Numbered from the stretch's first letter, positions 49,058-57,544 are shown. The stretch: 64,000 nt of DNA from Nocardioides sp. (GCA_002729525.1 PBYI01000009.1:272224-336223), one strand, 5' to 3'. Notes: generated by a model from the sequence alone, not told the origin. Made by a program: numbers and translations.

Positions 49058-50869
49058 TCAGCGCTTGCTGTAGTCGCGGAAGCCCTTCTGGGTCTTGCGA
49101 CCCAGGTAGCCCGCGGTGACCAGCTGCTCCAGCAGCGGGGCGGGCGCGAAGCCCGGCTCACGGAACTCCGAGAAGAGCTCCTTCTGGATCGCCAGCGACA
49201 CGTCGTTGCCGACCACGTCGAGCAGCTCGAACGGCCCCATCGGCAGCGCGCAGCCCTGCTTCATCGCCACGTCGATGTCGTCGGCGGTCGCGTAGTGCGC
49301 CTCGAGCATCTTCACCGCGTCGTTGAGGTAGGGGAACAGCAGCGCGTTGACGATGAAGCCGGCGCGGTCACCGCACGACACCGCGACCTTGCCGACCTTC
49401 GCGCACAGGGCGGTCGTGGTCTCGCTGACGGCCGGGTCGGTCGTCACGGTCGAGACGACCTCGACGAGCTTCATGATCGGCGCGGGGTTGAAGAAGTGCA
49501 TGCCGATGACCGACTCGGGCCGCTTGGTCGCCTGGGCGCAGGCGATGATCGGCAGCGACGAGGTGGTGGTCGCCAGGATCGCGCCGGGCTTGCAGATCTC
49601 GTCGAGGTTCTCGAACAGCGTGGTCTTGACCGCGAGGTCCTCCGCGATCGCCTCGACGACGATGTCGACGTCGCCGAGGTCCTCGATGGAGGTGGTGCCG
49701 TTCAGGCGCGCGAGCACCTCGGCCTTCTTCTCCTCCGTGGAGCGACCGCGCTGGATCTGCTTGTCGAAGCTCTTGGTGATCGCGGCGACGACGCCGTCGA
49801 CCTTGGCCTGGCTGCGGCCGACGAACAGCACGTCGTACCCGGACTTGGCGAAGACCTCGACGATGCCCGACGCCATGGTGCCGGTGCCGACGACGCCCAC
49901 GGTGCGGATGTCGTGCTGCAGGGTCGGCTGGTCGTCGGCCGACGGGGTCTTGTCGTCGGCGACGACGACGGGGCTGTCGGGGCCCTCGTAGGTGTAGAAC
50001 CCGCGGCCGGCCTTGCGACCGAGCAGACCGGCGGTGACCATCTGCTTGAGCACCGGCGTCGGCGCGTGCAGGCGGTCGCGGCCCTGCTTGTACATCGTCT
50101 CGAGGATCTCGTACGCCGTGTCGAGACCGATCAGGTCGAGCAGCGCCAGCGGGCCCATCGGGTAGCCGCAGCCGAAGCGCATGGCGGCGTCGATGTCCTC
50201 GCGGGTGGCGTACTTCGACTCGAACATCGAGGCGGCGTGGTTGAGGTAGCCGAAGAGCAGGGTGTTGGCGATGAAGCCGGCCTTGTCGCCGCAGACGACC
50301 GGGCTCTTGCCGAGGCCCTCGACGAGTGCGGTGACGTCGGCGAGCACGTCGGGCTGGGTGACGACGGTGCGCACGACCTCGACGAGCTTCTGCACCGGCG
50401 CGGGGTTGAAGAAGTGGATGCCCACGACGCGGCCGGGGTGGGAGTTGGCGGTCGAGATCTCGGTGACCGACAGCGACGAGGGGTTGGTCGCCAGGACCGC
50501 CTCCGGGGCGACGATCGAGTCGAGCTCGCTGAAGATCGCCTTCTTGGTCTCCAGCGACTCCACGATCGCCTCGACGACGAGGTCGGCCTCGGAGAGGTCC
50601 TTCAGCGAGGTGGAGAAGGAGATGCGACCGAGGAGCTCGCTCTGCTCGGCGTCGGTGATCTTCTCGCGCTTGACCGCGCGAGCGGTGGAGTTGGCGAGGT
50701 GCTGGCGTCCCCGCTCGACGCCGTCGTCGTCCTTCTCGACGCCGACGACCTGGTAGCCGTGGCGGGCGAAGATCTCCGCGATGCCGGCACCCATGGTGCC
50801 CAGGCCCACGACGCCGATGGTGGTGAAGGTGCGTCCGCCCGCCTCGGGCGCGCTCTCAGTGCTCGTCAT
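49058..50869 (-). CDS. Tandem (duplicated) 3-hydroxyacyl-CoA dehydrogenase
   Basis: The 603-residue protein holds two complete HADH units, about 15-300 and 320-600, each with an NAD domain and C-terminal helical domain. Unit 1: GVVGLGTMGAGIAEIFA, NPSSLSVTEI, GIHFFNPAPVQKLVEV. Unit 2: GVVGTGTMASGIVEVFA, TSSLPIIACA, GMHFFNPAPIMKLVEV. Unit 2 has Ala for the third glycine of the nucleotide loop. It likely makes or oxidises 3-hydroxybutyryl-CoA beside ccrA and thiolase. A palindrome shared with ccrA lies 45 bases upstream. Confidence 0.93.
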   Translation of the reverse strand: MTSTESAPEAGGRTFTTIGVVGLGTMGAGIAEIFARHGYQVVGVEKDDDGVERGRQHLANSTARAVKREKITDAEQSELLGRISFSTSLKDLSEADLVVEAIVESLETKKAIFSELDSIVAPEAVLATNPSSLSVTEISTANSHPGRVVGIHFFNPAPVQKLVEVVRTVVTQPDVLADVTALVEGLGKSPVVCGDKAGFIANTLLFGYLNHAASMFESKYATREDIDAAMRFGCGYPMGPLALLDLIGLDTAYEILETMYKQGRDRLHAPTPVLKQMVTAGLLGRKAGRGFYTYEGPDSPVVVADDKTPSADDQPTLQHDIRTVGVVGTGTMASGIVEVFAKSGYDVLFVGRSQAKVDGVVAAITKSFDKQIQRGRSTEEKKAEVLARLNGTTSIEDLGDVDIVVEAIAEDLAVKTTLFENLDEICKPGAILATTTSSLPIIACAQATKRPESVIGMHFFNPAPIMKLVEVVSTVTTDPAVSETTTALCAKVGKVAVSCGDRAGFIVNALLFPYLNDAVKMLEAHYATADDIDVAMKQGCALPMGPFELLDVVGNDVSLAIQKELFSEFREPGFAPAPLLEQLVTAGYLGRKTQKGFRDYSKR

Positions 50870-50913
50870 GGGCCGGATCATGGCATGCGTCACGCTCCGT
50901 GACAGCCCCTAAG

Positions 50914-50929
50914 TTGACTCACGGGTAAC
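50914..50929. promoter_or_regulatory. Candidate operator before the 3-hydroxyacyl-CoA dehydrogenase gene
   Basis: TTGACTCACGGGTAAC contains the ten-base core ACTCACGGGT, identical to that upstream of ccrA. It overlaps the 3' end of the upstream GNAT gene and lies about 45-60 bases before the dehydrogenase start. Confidence 0.5.
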
Positions 50930-51497
50930 TTTTTCGGGCCAGCGTGACCATCATCACGCACCGTGGTCCCGCGCCGTCGAGACCGAGTTCCTGCTCGCGG
51001 GCCCGCAGCGCCGCCTGGAAGGGCTGGAGGTGCGCCTCGTCGACCTCCTCGAAGCCGGCCGAGCGGTAGAACGGCCCGTTCCATGGCACGTCGCGGTAGG
51101 TGCACAGCGACAGCCGACGGTGGCCGTCCCACCGGGCCCGCTCCCGGGCCGCCTCGACCAGCGCGCGACCGACTCCCCGGCCCTGGTGGGTCGGCAGCAC
51201 CGACAGCTGCTCGAGGTGCGCCCACTCCCCCCAGGAGTCCTGGTGGCTGAGGTGGGCGAAGCCGACGGGCCCGGGGCCGGCCGGGCCGTCGTCGGCCACC
51301 GCCACCAGCACGGTGCCGGTGAGGTCCCGGTCCCCGCCGGACGGCGCCGGGCTCGCCAGCGCTGGCACCATCCGGTCGCCGAGGTGCTCCTCGAACTGCG
51401 CGACGCCGCTGTTCTCCACGCCGGCGAGGTGGCGCAGGTCCGAGGGCCTGGCCTCCCGCAGTCGTACGACGCCCGGTGCGGGCGGCGTACGACTCAC
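50919..51497 (-). CDS. GNAT-family N-acetyltransferase
   Basis: The 192-residue GNAT protein has motif A LEQLSVLPTHQGRGVGRALV with the acetyl-CoA loop QGRGVG and motif B PFYRSAGFEEVDEAHL. The start is taken as the GTG at 51497 (VSRTPPAPGVVRLREARPSD), shortly after the stop of the AgcS symporter gene on the same strand (22 bases). The substrate is unknown. Confidence 0.88.
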   Translation of the reverse strand: MSRTPPAPGVVRLREARPSDLRHLAGVENSGVAQFEEHLGDRMVPALASPAPSGGDRDLTGTVLVAVADDGPAGPGPVGFAHLSHQDSWGEWAHLEQLSVLPTHQGRGVGRALVEAARERARWDGHRRLSLCTYRDVPWNGPFYRSAGFEEVDEAHLQPFQAALRAREQELGLDGAGPRCVMMVTLARKSYP

Positions 51498-51519
51498 GGG
51501 GCGCACCGCCGGCGCAGGG

Positions 51520-53103
51520 TCACGTGGTGGCTCGCTCCTCGACCGGGACCACGGCGATTTCGCCGGTCTCGCGGCCGCGCAGGAACGAGCGGACCTCCTC
51601 GCGCACCTTCGGCAGCAGGATGTAGAGGGCCAGCAGGTTGAAGACCGCGCAGACGAAGAGCATGGCGTCGGCGAAGTCGAGGACGCTGCCGAGGTCGACG
51701 ACGGCACCGATGACGGTGAAGACGCAGAAGACGACCTTGAAGACATTCTCCTTGAAGGCGCTCTTGCCGACGAGCGTCGTCCAGGCACGCATCGTGTAGT
51801 AGCTCCAGGTGATGAGCGTGGAGAACGCGAAGAGGGCGACCGCGAGCGCGAGCACGTTGTCGAAGCCCGGGAGGAAGGAGTCGAAGGAGTCCGAGGTGAG
51901 CGTGACGCCGTTGTCGGAGCTGACCGACTCGCCGGCCTTGGACTTCTCGATGAGCTCGCCGTAGCGCGGCACGTCGGCGATGACGATCGTCAGCGCCGTC
52001 ATGGTGCAGATGATCACGGTGTCGATGAACGGCTCGAGCAGGGCGACGAAGCCCTCGGAGACGGGGTGCTTGGTCTTCACCGCGGAGTGCACGATCGGCG
52101 CCGAGCCGACGCCCGCCTCGTTGGAGAACGCCGCGCGCTGGAAGCCGACGATCAGGACGCCGATCGCGCCGCCCGCGACGCCGTCGGGGTTGAACGCGCC
52201 CTCGATGATGCGGCCGATCGCGCCGGGGACCTCGGTGGCGTTGATGCCGATGACCAGGAGGCAGGCGGCGACGTAGATGACGGCCATGACCGGCACCAGC
52301 TTGCTGGTGACCTTCGCGATCGACTGGACGCCTCCGATGATCACGATGCCGACGAGACCTGCGAGCACGAGGCCGAAGATGAAGGAGGCGGTGCTGGAGG
52401 CCAGGAAGCTGTCCTCGCCACCCGTGACGTTGACGGCCTGGGCGTAGGTCTGGTTCGACTGGAAGGCGTTGCCGCCGAGGGCGCCGAAGAGGATCAGGGC
52501 GACGGCGAAGATGCCGACCGCGAGCCCGCTGACGAGCTTGCCGGCACCGGCGAAGGCGACCGGCATGTAGCGGAACGGACCACCGGTGACGGTGCCGTCC
52601 TCGTGCACCTCGCGGTACTTCACGCCCAGCGTGCACTCGACGAACTTGGTGCACATGCCGAGCAGGCCGGCCAGGATCATCCAGAAGGTCGCGCCGGGAC
52701 CACCGATGGACACCGCGACCGCGACACCGGCGATGTTGCCGAGGCCGACCGTGCCGGACACCGCGGAGGCGAGCGCCTGGAAGTGCGTGACCTCGCCGGG
52801 GTCGCTGGCGCGGCTGTACTTGCCGCGCACCAGGTCCCACGAGACCCGCATCGAGCGGAACTGGATGCCTTTGAAGTAGATCGTGAAGATCGTCGCCCCG
52901 GCCACCAGCCAGAAGACGATCAGCGGGAACGTCGCGGGGCCGATCGTGACCTCGTAGAAGACGACCGAGGTGACGGCCGTGGCGATCGGCTCGAACCCGG
53001 AGTTGATCGCGTCCTCGAGGCTGGAGATCCACCCCCCGTCCTCGGCAGCGAGCGGGGCAAGAAGTGGCAGGAAGGACCCGAGAGCGGCCGCCAGTGCTGT
53101 CAT
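51520..53103 (-). CDS. Alanine/glycine:cation symporter (AgcS family)
   Basis: The 527-residue protein has about ten spans. Family-specific motifs include [60 protein letters not shown] and WSYYTMRAW. AgcS proteins take up alanine or glycine with sodium or protons. The ATG is at 53103. It is divergent from nucS (73 bases apart). Confidence 0.95.
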   Translation of the reverse strand: MTALAAALGSFLPLLAPLAAEDGGWISSLEDAINSGFEPIATAVTSVVFYEVTIGPATFPLIVFWLVAGATIFTIYFKGIQFRSMRVSWDLVRGKYSRASDPGEVTHFQALASAVSGTVGLGNIAGVAVAVSIGGPGATFWMILAGLLGMCTKFVECTLGVKYREVHEDGTVTGGPFRYMPVAFAGAGKLVSGLAVGIFAVALILFGALGGNAFQSNQTYAQAVNVTGGEDSFLASSTASFIFGLVLAGLVGIVIIGGVQSIAKVTSKLVPVMAVIYVAACLLVIGINATEVPGAIGRIIEGAFNPDGVAGGAIGVLIVGFQRAAFSNEAGVGSAPIVHSAVKTKHPVSEGFVALLEPFIDTVIICTMTALTIVIADVPRYGELIEKSKAGESVSSDNGVTLTSDSFDSFLPGFDNVLALAVALFAFSTLITWSYYTMRAWTTLVGKSAFKENVFKVVFCVFTVIGAVVDLGSVLDFADAMLFVCAVFNLLALYILLPKVREEVRSFLRGRETGEIAVVPVEERATT

Positions 53104-53176
53104 GCGCCGTTACTGTTCACCTCCGCGCGCGACGCCTGCCTCACCCTCTTGGGGAGCCCTAGTAGATTGCGCGCCC

Positions 53177-53917
53177 GTGAGGATCGTGGTCGCCCGCTGC
53201 CAGATCGACTACGCAGGTCGCCTGACGGCGCACCTGCCGATGGCCACCCGTGTGCTGATGATCAAGGCCGACGGGTCGGTGCTCGTGCACTCCGACGGAG
53301 GCTCCTACAAGCCGCTGAACTGGATGTCCCCGCCGTGCACGCTGCGCGAGCAGGTCGCCGACGACGGCTCCCAGGAGTGGACGGTGACGTCGCCGAAGAC
53401 CGACGACACCCTGCGGATCTCGCTCGCCGAGGTCCTCAGCGACACCTCCCACGACCTCGGCGTCGACCCGGGTCTGGTCAAGGACGGTGTCGAGAAACAC
53501 CTGCAGGAGCTGCTCGCCGAGCACCCGGCGACGCTCTCCGACGGCCTCACCCTCGTACGCCGGGAGTTCCCGACCGCGATCGGCCCGGTCGACCTGATGT
53601 GCCGCGACGAGGGCGGCCTGTCGGTGGCCGTTGAGATCAAGCGCCGCGGCGAGATCGACGGGACGATACAAGCGCCAGCGAAACACGTCGCTGTTGAGAT
53701 CAAGCGCAAGGCAAACATCGACGCGGTCGAGCAGTTGACCAGATATCTGGAGCTCCTGAACCGCGATCCGCTCCTCAAGCCTGTCCGAGGAATCCTTGCC
53801 GCCCAGTCCGTCGCTCCCCAAGCTCGCACCCTGGCCGAGGATCGCGGTATCACTGTCGCCCTCGTCGACTACGACGCGCTTCGTGGACTCGACGACCCGA
53901 CTGAACGACTCTTCTAG
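53177..53917 (+). CDS. nucS: Endonuclease NucS (EndoMS), hybrid with a 21-residue insertion and replaced C-terminus
   Basis: NucS cuts mismatched DNA and is the main mismatch-repair enzyme of actinobacteria. The 246 residues start at the GTG at 53177 ([19 protein letters not shown]). The catalytic set is present: Asp139 ([10 protein letters not shown]), Glu153 and Lys155 ([12 protein letters not shown]). Right after this motif comes [10 protein letters not shown] and a second [18 protein letters not shown], 21 residues on, with rare ATA and AGA codons. The family is normally near 225 residues. The tail PTERLF is like the clamp-binding end. The 3' part comes from inserted DNA; activity of the hybrid is uncertain. 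Confidence 0.93.
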   Translation: MRIVVARCQIDYAGRLTAHLPMATRVLMIKADGSVLVHSDGGSYKPLNWMSPPCTLREQVADDGSQEWTVTSPKTDDTLRISLAEVLSDTSHDLGVDPGLVKDGVEKHLQELLAEHPATLSDGLTLVRREFPTAIGPVDLMCRDEGGLSVAVEIKRRGEIDGTIQAPAKHVAVEIKRKANIDAVEQLTRYLELLNRDPLLKPVRGILAAQSVAPQARTLAEDRGITVALVDYDALRGLDDPTERLF

Positions 53918-54386
53918 GCTCATCCCATGCAAGCGCTTCACACCGTCGCGGTGACACGCCCTTGGCACTGGGGCATTGCGATTCTCTCGGACCCCAGCCT
54001 TGGAGGCGAGATTCCGGAGGTGGACCCGAAGGCCCGCGTTTCCGCGAGCTCCAACGGGGTCGTCGTACTTGTTCGGCATGCCCAAGATGTCGAGAGCTTT
54101 GAAGACGACTTCGATTGGGCTGAGGCCACGGTGACGATCCGCCACTGGTCCGCCGCTCCCGAGACCGAAGCGGATCGAACTGTCGTCTTCGAAGGCGTAC
54201 TTGCAACTCCCACTGGACGGCTGTGGCTCGGCGACGCCGACGAAGAGGTCGTGATGACCGGGCTGAGCACCGAGACGGCGCTGCGAGTCCTGTCGCCATC
54301 CGATGATCTCGACTCCCCCGATCACGTGTGGGTGGACGTGTGGGAATCCTGATGGCCGAAGCGGCGGTTATCGACTGCATCGACGG
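53654..54386 (+). mobile_element. Insertion in nucS flanked by an 8-base direct repeat
   Basis: ATCGACGG occurs at 53654-53661 and 54379-54386, both times encoding the I-D-G of nucS. Deleting one repeat plus the intervening DNA (725 bases) joins the two nucS halves in frame to give a 228-codon gene. By hand count the inserted DNA is about 63 percent GC against about 70-75 percent for the flanks. It carries a divergent nucS 3' end and one small gene, with no transposase or evident terminal inverted repeats. Whether it moved by transposition or by recombination is unknown. Confidence 0.6.
53927..54352 (+). CDS. Unrecognised 141-residue protein inside the nucS insertion
   Basis: I do not recognise this protein. 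It is acidic, with no membrane span, signal peptide or cysteine, and looks beta-rich ([68 protein letters not shown]). Size, acidity and position right after a replaced C-terminus recall immunity proteins, but this is only analogy. A TAGGCT hexamer that includes the hybrid nucS stop codon ends 6 bases before its ATG, so it may have its own leaderless promoter. Its stop overlaps the next start (ATGA type, TGATG). Confidence 0.75.
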   Translation: MQALHTVAVTRPWHWGIAILSDPSLGGEIPEVDPKARVSASSNGVVVLVRHAQDVESFEDDFDWAEATVTIRHWSAAPETEADRTVVFEGVLATPTGRLWLGDADEEVVMTGLSTETALRVLSPSDDLDSPDHVWVDVWES

Positions 54387-54588
54387 CGTGCTCCAGCTGG
54401 AGCGCTACCTGGAGCTGCTCAACCGCGACCCGCTGCTCACCGCCAAGGGCCCGGTGCGCGGCATCTTCGCCGCCCAGGAGATCAAGCCCCAGGCACGGGT
54501 GCTGGCCACCGACAAGGGCATGACCTGCGCGCTGGTCGACTACGACGCCCTGCGGGGTCTCGACGACCCCACCGAGCGGCTGTTCTGA
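54352..54588 (+). pseudogene. Displaced original 3' end of nucS
   Basis: The 78-residue reading frame opens at an ATG overlapping the previous stop (MAEAAVIDC), then continues as [20 protein letters not shown] and [17 protein letters not shown], that is, the NucS C-terminal region. It lacks all catalytic residues (no EIK motif). It is about 80 percent identical in protein to the hybrid's tail but differs at most third codon positions, so it is not a recent duplicate. It could still be translated by coupling; alternatively it is debris of the disrupted gene. Confidence 0.85.
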
Positions 54589-54661
54589 GGAACGACGCCC
54601 GCTGTCCACAACCCGTCCCGCTCCCCTGGCGGGTCATCGTGCACGGACCTACCGTGAGGAC

Positions 54662-55045
54662 ATGACCAGCGATCAGGACCTCACCCGACGCGTACGACGG
54701 CTCGAGAACGACCGCGACGCGATCTACGAGCTCCTGACCGACATGGGGACGGTCCTGGAGGACCACACTCGACGGCTCGACGGCATCGACGGCCGCCTCG
54801 ACGGCATCGACGGCCGCCTCGACCGGATGGACGTCCGCCTCGACGGCATCGACCGACGCCTCGACGGCATCGACCGACGCCTCGACCGGATGGACGTCCG
54901 CCTCGACCGGATGGACGTCCGCCTCGACGGCATCGACCGACGCCTCGACGGCATCGACGGCCGGCTCGACGGGATCGACGGTTCGCTCTCCCAGATCACC
55001 ACCTCGCTCACCGAGGTCCTGCGCCGACTCCCCGACGCCTCCTGA
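54662..55045 (+). CDS. Heptad-repeat coiled-coil protein
   Basis: The 127-residue protein is mostly a coiled coil. Residues 38-107 are ten perfect seven-residue units of two types, RLDGIDG/R and RLDRMDV, with Leu and Ile/Met at the a and d positions. The N-terminal 37 residues (LTRRVRRLENDRDAIYELL) and the C-terminal 20 continue the helix. No membrane segment or signal is present. A TACCGT hexamer ends 6 bases before the ATG. It could be an oligomerisation or spacer protein; function unknown. Confidence 0.8.
   Translation: MTSDQDLTRRVRRLENDRDAIYELLTDMGTVLEDHTRRLDGIDGRLDGIDGRLDRMDVRLDGIDRRLDGIDRRLDRMDVRLDRMDVRLDGIDRRLDGIDGRLDGIDGSLSQITTSLTEVLRRLPDAS
54773..54982 (+). repeat. Ten tandem 21-base coding repeats
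   Basis: Ten consecutive units of 21 bases encode the heptads of the coiled-coil protein. Units related to CGCCTCGACGGCATCGACG alternate with a CGGATGGACGTC type. Copy number can change without a frameshift. Confidence 0.9.
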
Positions 55046-55088
55046 CCGCCTCCCGAGCGGGTGCAGCGCCCGGCCTACCCTTCGCCGG

Positions 55089-55643
55089 GTGAGGATCATG
55101 CACCTCGCCCTCCGGGCGGACTGGGAGACGGGCCGCGACGTCGGCGCCTACACGATCTCCACCCGAGGGCGCACGCTGGCCGAGGAGGGTTTCGTCCACT
55201 GCAGCCGCGGCGACCAGTGGCAAGGGGTGCGGGAGCGGTTCTACGCCGACGTCACCGAGCCGATGGTGCTGCTCGTGGTCGACACCGACCGCCTGGGGGT
55301 CCCGGTCGTCGACGAGGCACCGCCCGGCGCGCCCGCCGGTTCCGAGACCTTCCCGCACGTCTACGGCCCCATCCCGGCCGACGCGGTCGTGCAGGTCCTG
55401 CCGCTGGACCCCGACGGTCGGGTGGCCGAGCAGCAGTCCTTCACCCAGCTGTTCCTGCGCGAGGTCGCGGTCCGGGTCGTCGTGACCACCGCGGTCCTGC
55501 TGGCCGCCGTCGTCGGCACGCTCGTCGGGCTCACCGGCGAGGCCGACTGGGCACCCCTCGCCGGCCTCGTGATCGGCGCGGCCCTCGGTGTGGCCGGGGT
55601 GCTCGTGGTCCGCTCGGTTCGGCGACGTAGGTTCGGGGCGTGA
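55089..55643 (+). CDS. DUF952 protein with C-terminal membrane anchor
   Basis: The 184 residues hold a DUF952 domain (about 1-118; MHLALRADWETGRDVGAYT, EEGFVHCSRGDQWQGVRERF, ETFPHVYGPIPADAVVQV) followed by two membrane spans (about 130-175), an unusual attachment for this usually soluble domain. DUF952 has no settled function. A TACCCT hexamer ends 7 bases before the GTG start. Its stop overlaps the next gene (GTGA). Confidence 0.85.
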   Translation: MRIMHLALRADWETGRDVGAYTISTRGRTLAEEGFVHCSRGDQWQGVRERFYADVTEPMVLLVVDTDRLGVPVVDEAPPGAPAGSETFPHVYGPIPADAVVQVLPLDPDGRVAEQQSFTQLFLREVAVRVVVTTAVLLAAVVGTLVGLTGEADWAPLAGLVIGAALGVAGVLVVRSVRRRRFGA

Positions 55644-55948
55644 CCGTCCGCCGCCCACTCCTCGCCCTCGGGGCGGCCGTCCTCGCCGTAGGAGTGCTCA
55701 CCGGGTGCGGGGGCGACGACGCGATGTCGTCGACGACGTGCGGCGAGCTCACCGCGATCAGCGTCGACGAGCGGGTCGCACTCCTCACCGAGATCGCCGA
55801 GCAGGCCCGCGACGACGGCGTCGAGGAGGTCTCGCAGTTCCTCGACGCCTCCGACGACGACCAGCGCACCGTGGCGGAGGCCGCGCCCGACGCCCTGTGT
55901 GCCGACGTCGACGACGACACGACCCTCGCTGACCTCGAGCCCTTCTAG
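55640..55948 (+). CDS. Small lipoprotein (paralogue of the one at 57848)
   Basis: The 102-residue protein has a signal peptide with lipobox LTGC (Cys23). The mature part begins near a CGEL motif (SSTTCGELTAISVDERVALL) and ends DALCADVDDDTTLADLEPF. The two cysteines probably form a disulfide around a small helical core. The second lipoprotein at 57848 has the same CGE...C...LADVEP layout. The pattern resembles HdeA-like small helical proteins, but that is a weak comparison. Confidence 0.75.
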   Translation: MTVRRPLLALGAAVLAVGVLTGCGGDDAMSSTTCGELTAISVDERVALLTEIAEQARDDGVEEVSQFLDASDDDQRTVAEAAPDALCADVDDDTTLADLEPF

Positions 55949-55961
55949 CCGTCGAGCCGCT

Positions 55962-56891
55962 TCAGTCGTCGAGCACCTCGGCCGCGAGCGACGCGACCTC
56001 GTCGGCACAACCCCACGAGACCGTCACACCGGCGCCGCCGTGCCCGTAGCAGTGCACGACCCGCCCGCGCCGCTCCACGCGCACCGAGGGCCGCGCCGGC
56101 CGTAGCCCGACCTTGTGCCGCAGCACCCGCGCACCGGCCAGTGCCGGCTCCAGCTCCGCCGTACGCCGCAGGATGCTCGCCGCGGTCTCCTCGACCGGCG
56201 TGCGGCTCCAGTCGCCCTCGTCGGCGGTCCCACCGAGCACGATGTCGCGCGAGCGCGGGACGACGTACGTCGGCAGTGGTCCGTCGTCGGCGACCCACCA
56301 CCGCTCCAGGCCGACCTGCTCCACGACCACGACCTGCCCCCGCACCGGGTGCACCTCCGGGTCCGACGCCAGGTGCCGCGACCCGATCCCGGTGGCGTTG
56401 ACGACCACGTCGCCGCCCGGCGGCAGCGCGGAGAGGTTCATCCGGGTGATCGTCCCGCCCAGCGACTCCACCCGGGCGGCCAGCCACGGCAGGTAGCGCG
56501 GCATCTCGACGACCGGCGAGACGAACGACCAGGCGTCGGCGTACCCCCGCGGCGGCTCGACGCGGCGCAGGTCGGGCACCGCCGACGCCCACCACGGGTC
56601 GGGCGAGACCCGCGGGAGCACCTCGGTGCCGTCGCGGAGCACCACGCCCGCACGCTCGCCGTCCGCTCCTGCGGCGATCTCCTCGAGCACGGCGCGGGTT
56701 CGCGACCCCCAGGCGGCGACCTTGTCGTGCGGCGCCGCGCGGTAGGGGTACCAGAAGGCTGCGGCGACCGCCGACGTCGTCTCCAGCGGGAGGTCCCGTG
56801 CGACGACGTCGACCCGGCGCCCGGCCTCGAGGAGCCGGACGGCGCACGACAGCCCGACGACCCCGGCTCCGACCACCACGACGCGGCTCAT
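55962..56891 (-). CDS. FAD-dependent D-amino-acid oxidase-like enzyme
   Basis: The 309-residue DAO-fold flavoprotein begins with the FAD-binding motif VVVVGAGVVGLSCAVRLLEAG. Other DAO landmarks are TTSAVAAAFWYPYRAAP, VVVNATGIGSRHL, PVRGQVVVVEQ and the C-terminal HCYGHGGAGVTVSWGCADEV. It likely deaminates D-amino acids with oxygen to give hydrogen peroxide, or oxidises a related amine. The start is ATG at 56891. It converges on the lipoprotein gene. Confidence 0.9.
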   Translation of the reverse strand: MSRVVVVGAGVVGLSCAVRLLEAGRRVDVVARDLPLETTSAVAAAFWYPYRAAPHDKVAAWGSRTRAVLEEIAAGADGERAGVVLRDGTEVLPRVSPDPWWASAVPDLRRVEPPRGYADAWSFVSPVVEMPRYLPWLAARVESLGGTITRMNLSALPPGGDVVVNATGIGSRHLASDPEVHPVRGQVVVVEQVGLERWWVADDGPLPTYVVPRSRDIVLGGTADEGDWSRTPVEETAASILRRTAELEPALAGARVLRHKVGLRPARPSVRVERRGRVVHCYGHGGAGVTVSWGCADEVASLAAEVLDD

Positions 56892-56904
56892 GCCGCGCAG
56901 TCTG

Positions 56905-57435
56905 TCAGCCGGCGGCGCCCGCGGCCCGCGGGGCTGTGGGGTCCTCGCCGCCGGCGTCGGACTCGCGCGCGATCCAGTCCTCGATGTCGTCGATGTCGTC
57001 AGCGTTGCGCGTGACGACCGCGAGCAGGTCGGACATGCTCGACACCTCCTCCACCTGCTCCTTCACGAACCAGTGCAGGAACTGCTCCGAGGCGAAGTCG
57101 AGCTCCTCTCGCGCGACCCGCACGAGGTCGTTGATCTGCGCGGTGACCCGCTTCTCCTGGTCGAGCGCGAGCTGGACGGGCGCGACCACGCCATCGAACC
57201 GGCTGACCGGCGCCTCGGTGCCGGGCACCACGACCTCGGCGTCGGTGTCGAGGAGGTACTGCACCATCATCATCGCGTGCTCGCGCTCCTCGAGCGCCTG
57301 CCGGTAGAAGTACGCCGCCATCTGCGGCATCGTCAGCGCGTCGTAGTGCACGGCAACGGCGAGGTACTGGTGGTGGGCGGCCAGCTCGTGCCCGATCTGG
57401 GCGTTGAGCTGGGCGACGAAACGGTCGGCGGGCAC
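56905..57435 (-). CDS. Ferritin (BfrB-like)
   Basis: The 176-residue four-helix-bundle protein stores iron. Ferroxidase ligands are visible in IGHELAAHHQYLA (Glu) and EEREHAMMMVQYL (Glu and His), with a further Glu set in EQFLHWFVKEQVEE. The C-terminal tail ESDAGGEDPTAPRAAGAAG is longer than usual. A clear AGGAG precedes the GTG at 57435. It lies downstream of a 69-residue Cys-rich gene that faces an IdeR-type box, so iron-dependent expression is likely. Confidence 0.94.
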   Translation of the reverse strand: MPADRFVAQLNAQIGHELAAHHQYLAVAVHYDALTMPQMAAYFYRQALEEREHAMMMVQYLLDTDAEVVVPGTEAPVSRFDGVVAPVQLALDQEKRVTAQINDLVRVAREELDFASEQFLHWFVKEQVEEVSSMSDLLAVVTRNADDIDDIEDWIARESDAGGEDPTAPRAAGAAG

Positions 57436-57544
57436 GGTGACTCCTGGTGGGATCGGGCAGTACGTCGGCAGCGGTGGTCACAGGGGGCGGGCGGTCGCGA
57501 CGCCGTTGCGAGCACGAGCGCTGGCAGGCGCCCGACCGTGGCGT

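Noticed and set aside
53654..54386. Insertion sequence or integron cassette with its own recombinase
   Set aside because: No transposase, integrase, terminal inverted repeats or attC-like site was found; only the 8-base direct repeat supports a transposition-like event.
54773..54982. Tandem repeats as a CRISPR array
   Set aside because: Units are contiguous 21-base coding heptads without spacers, and no cas genes are present.
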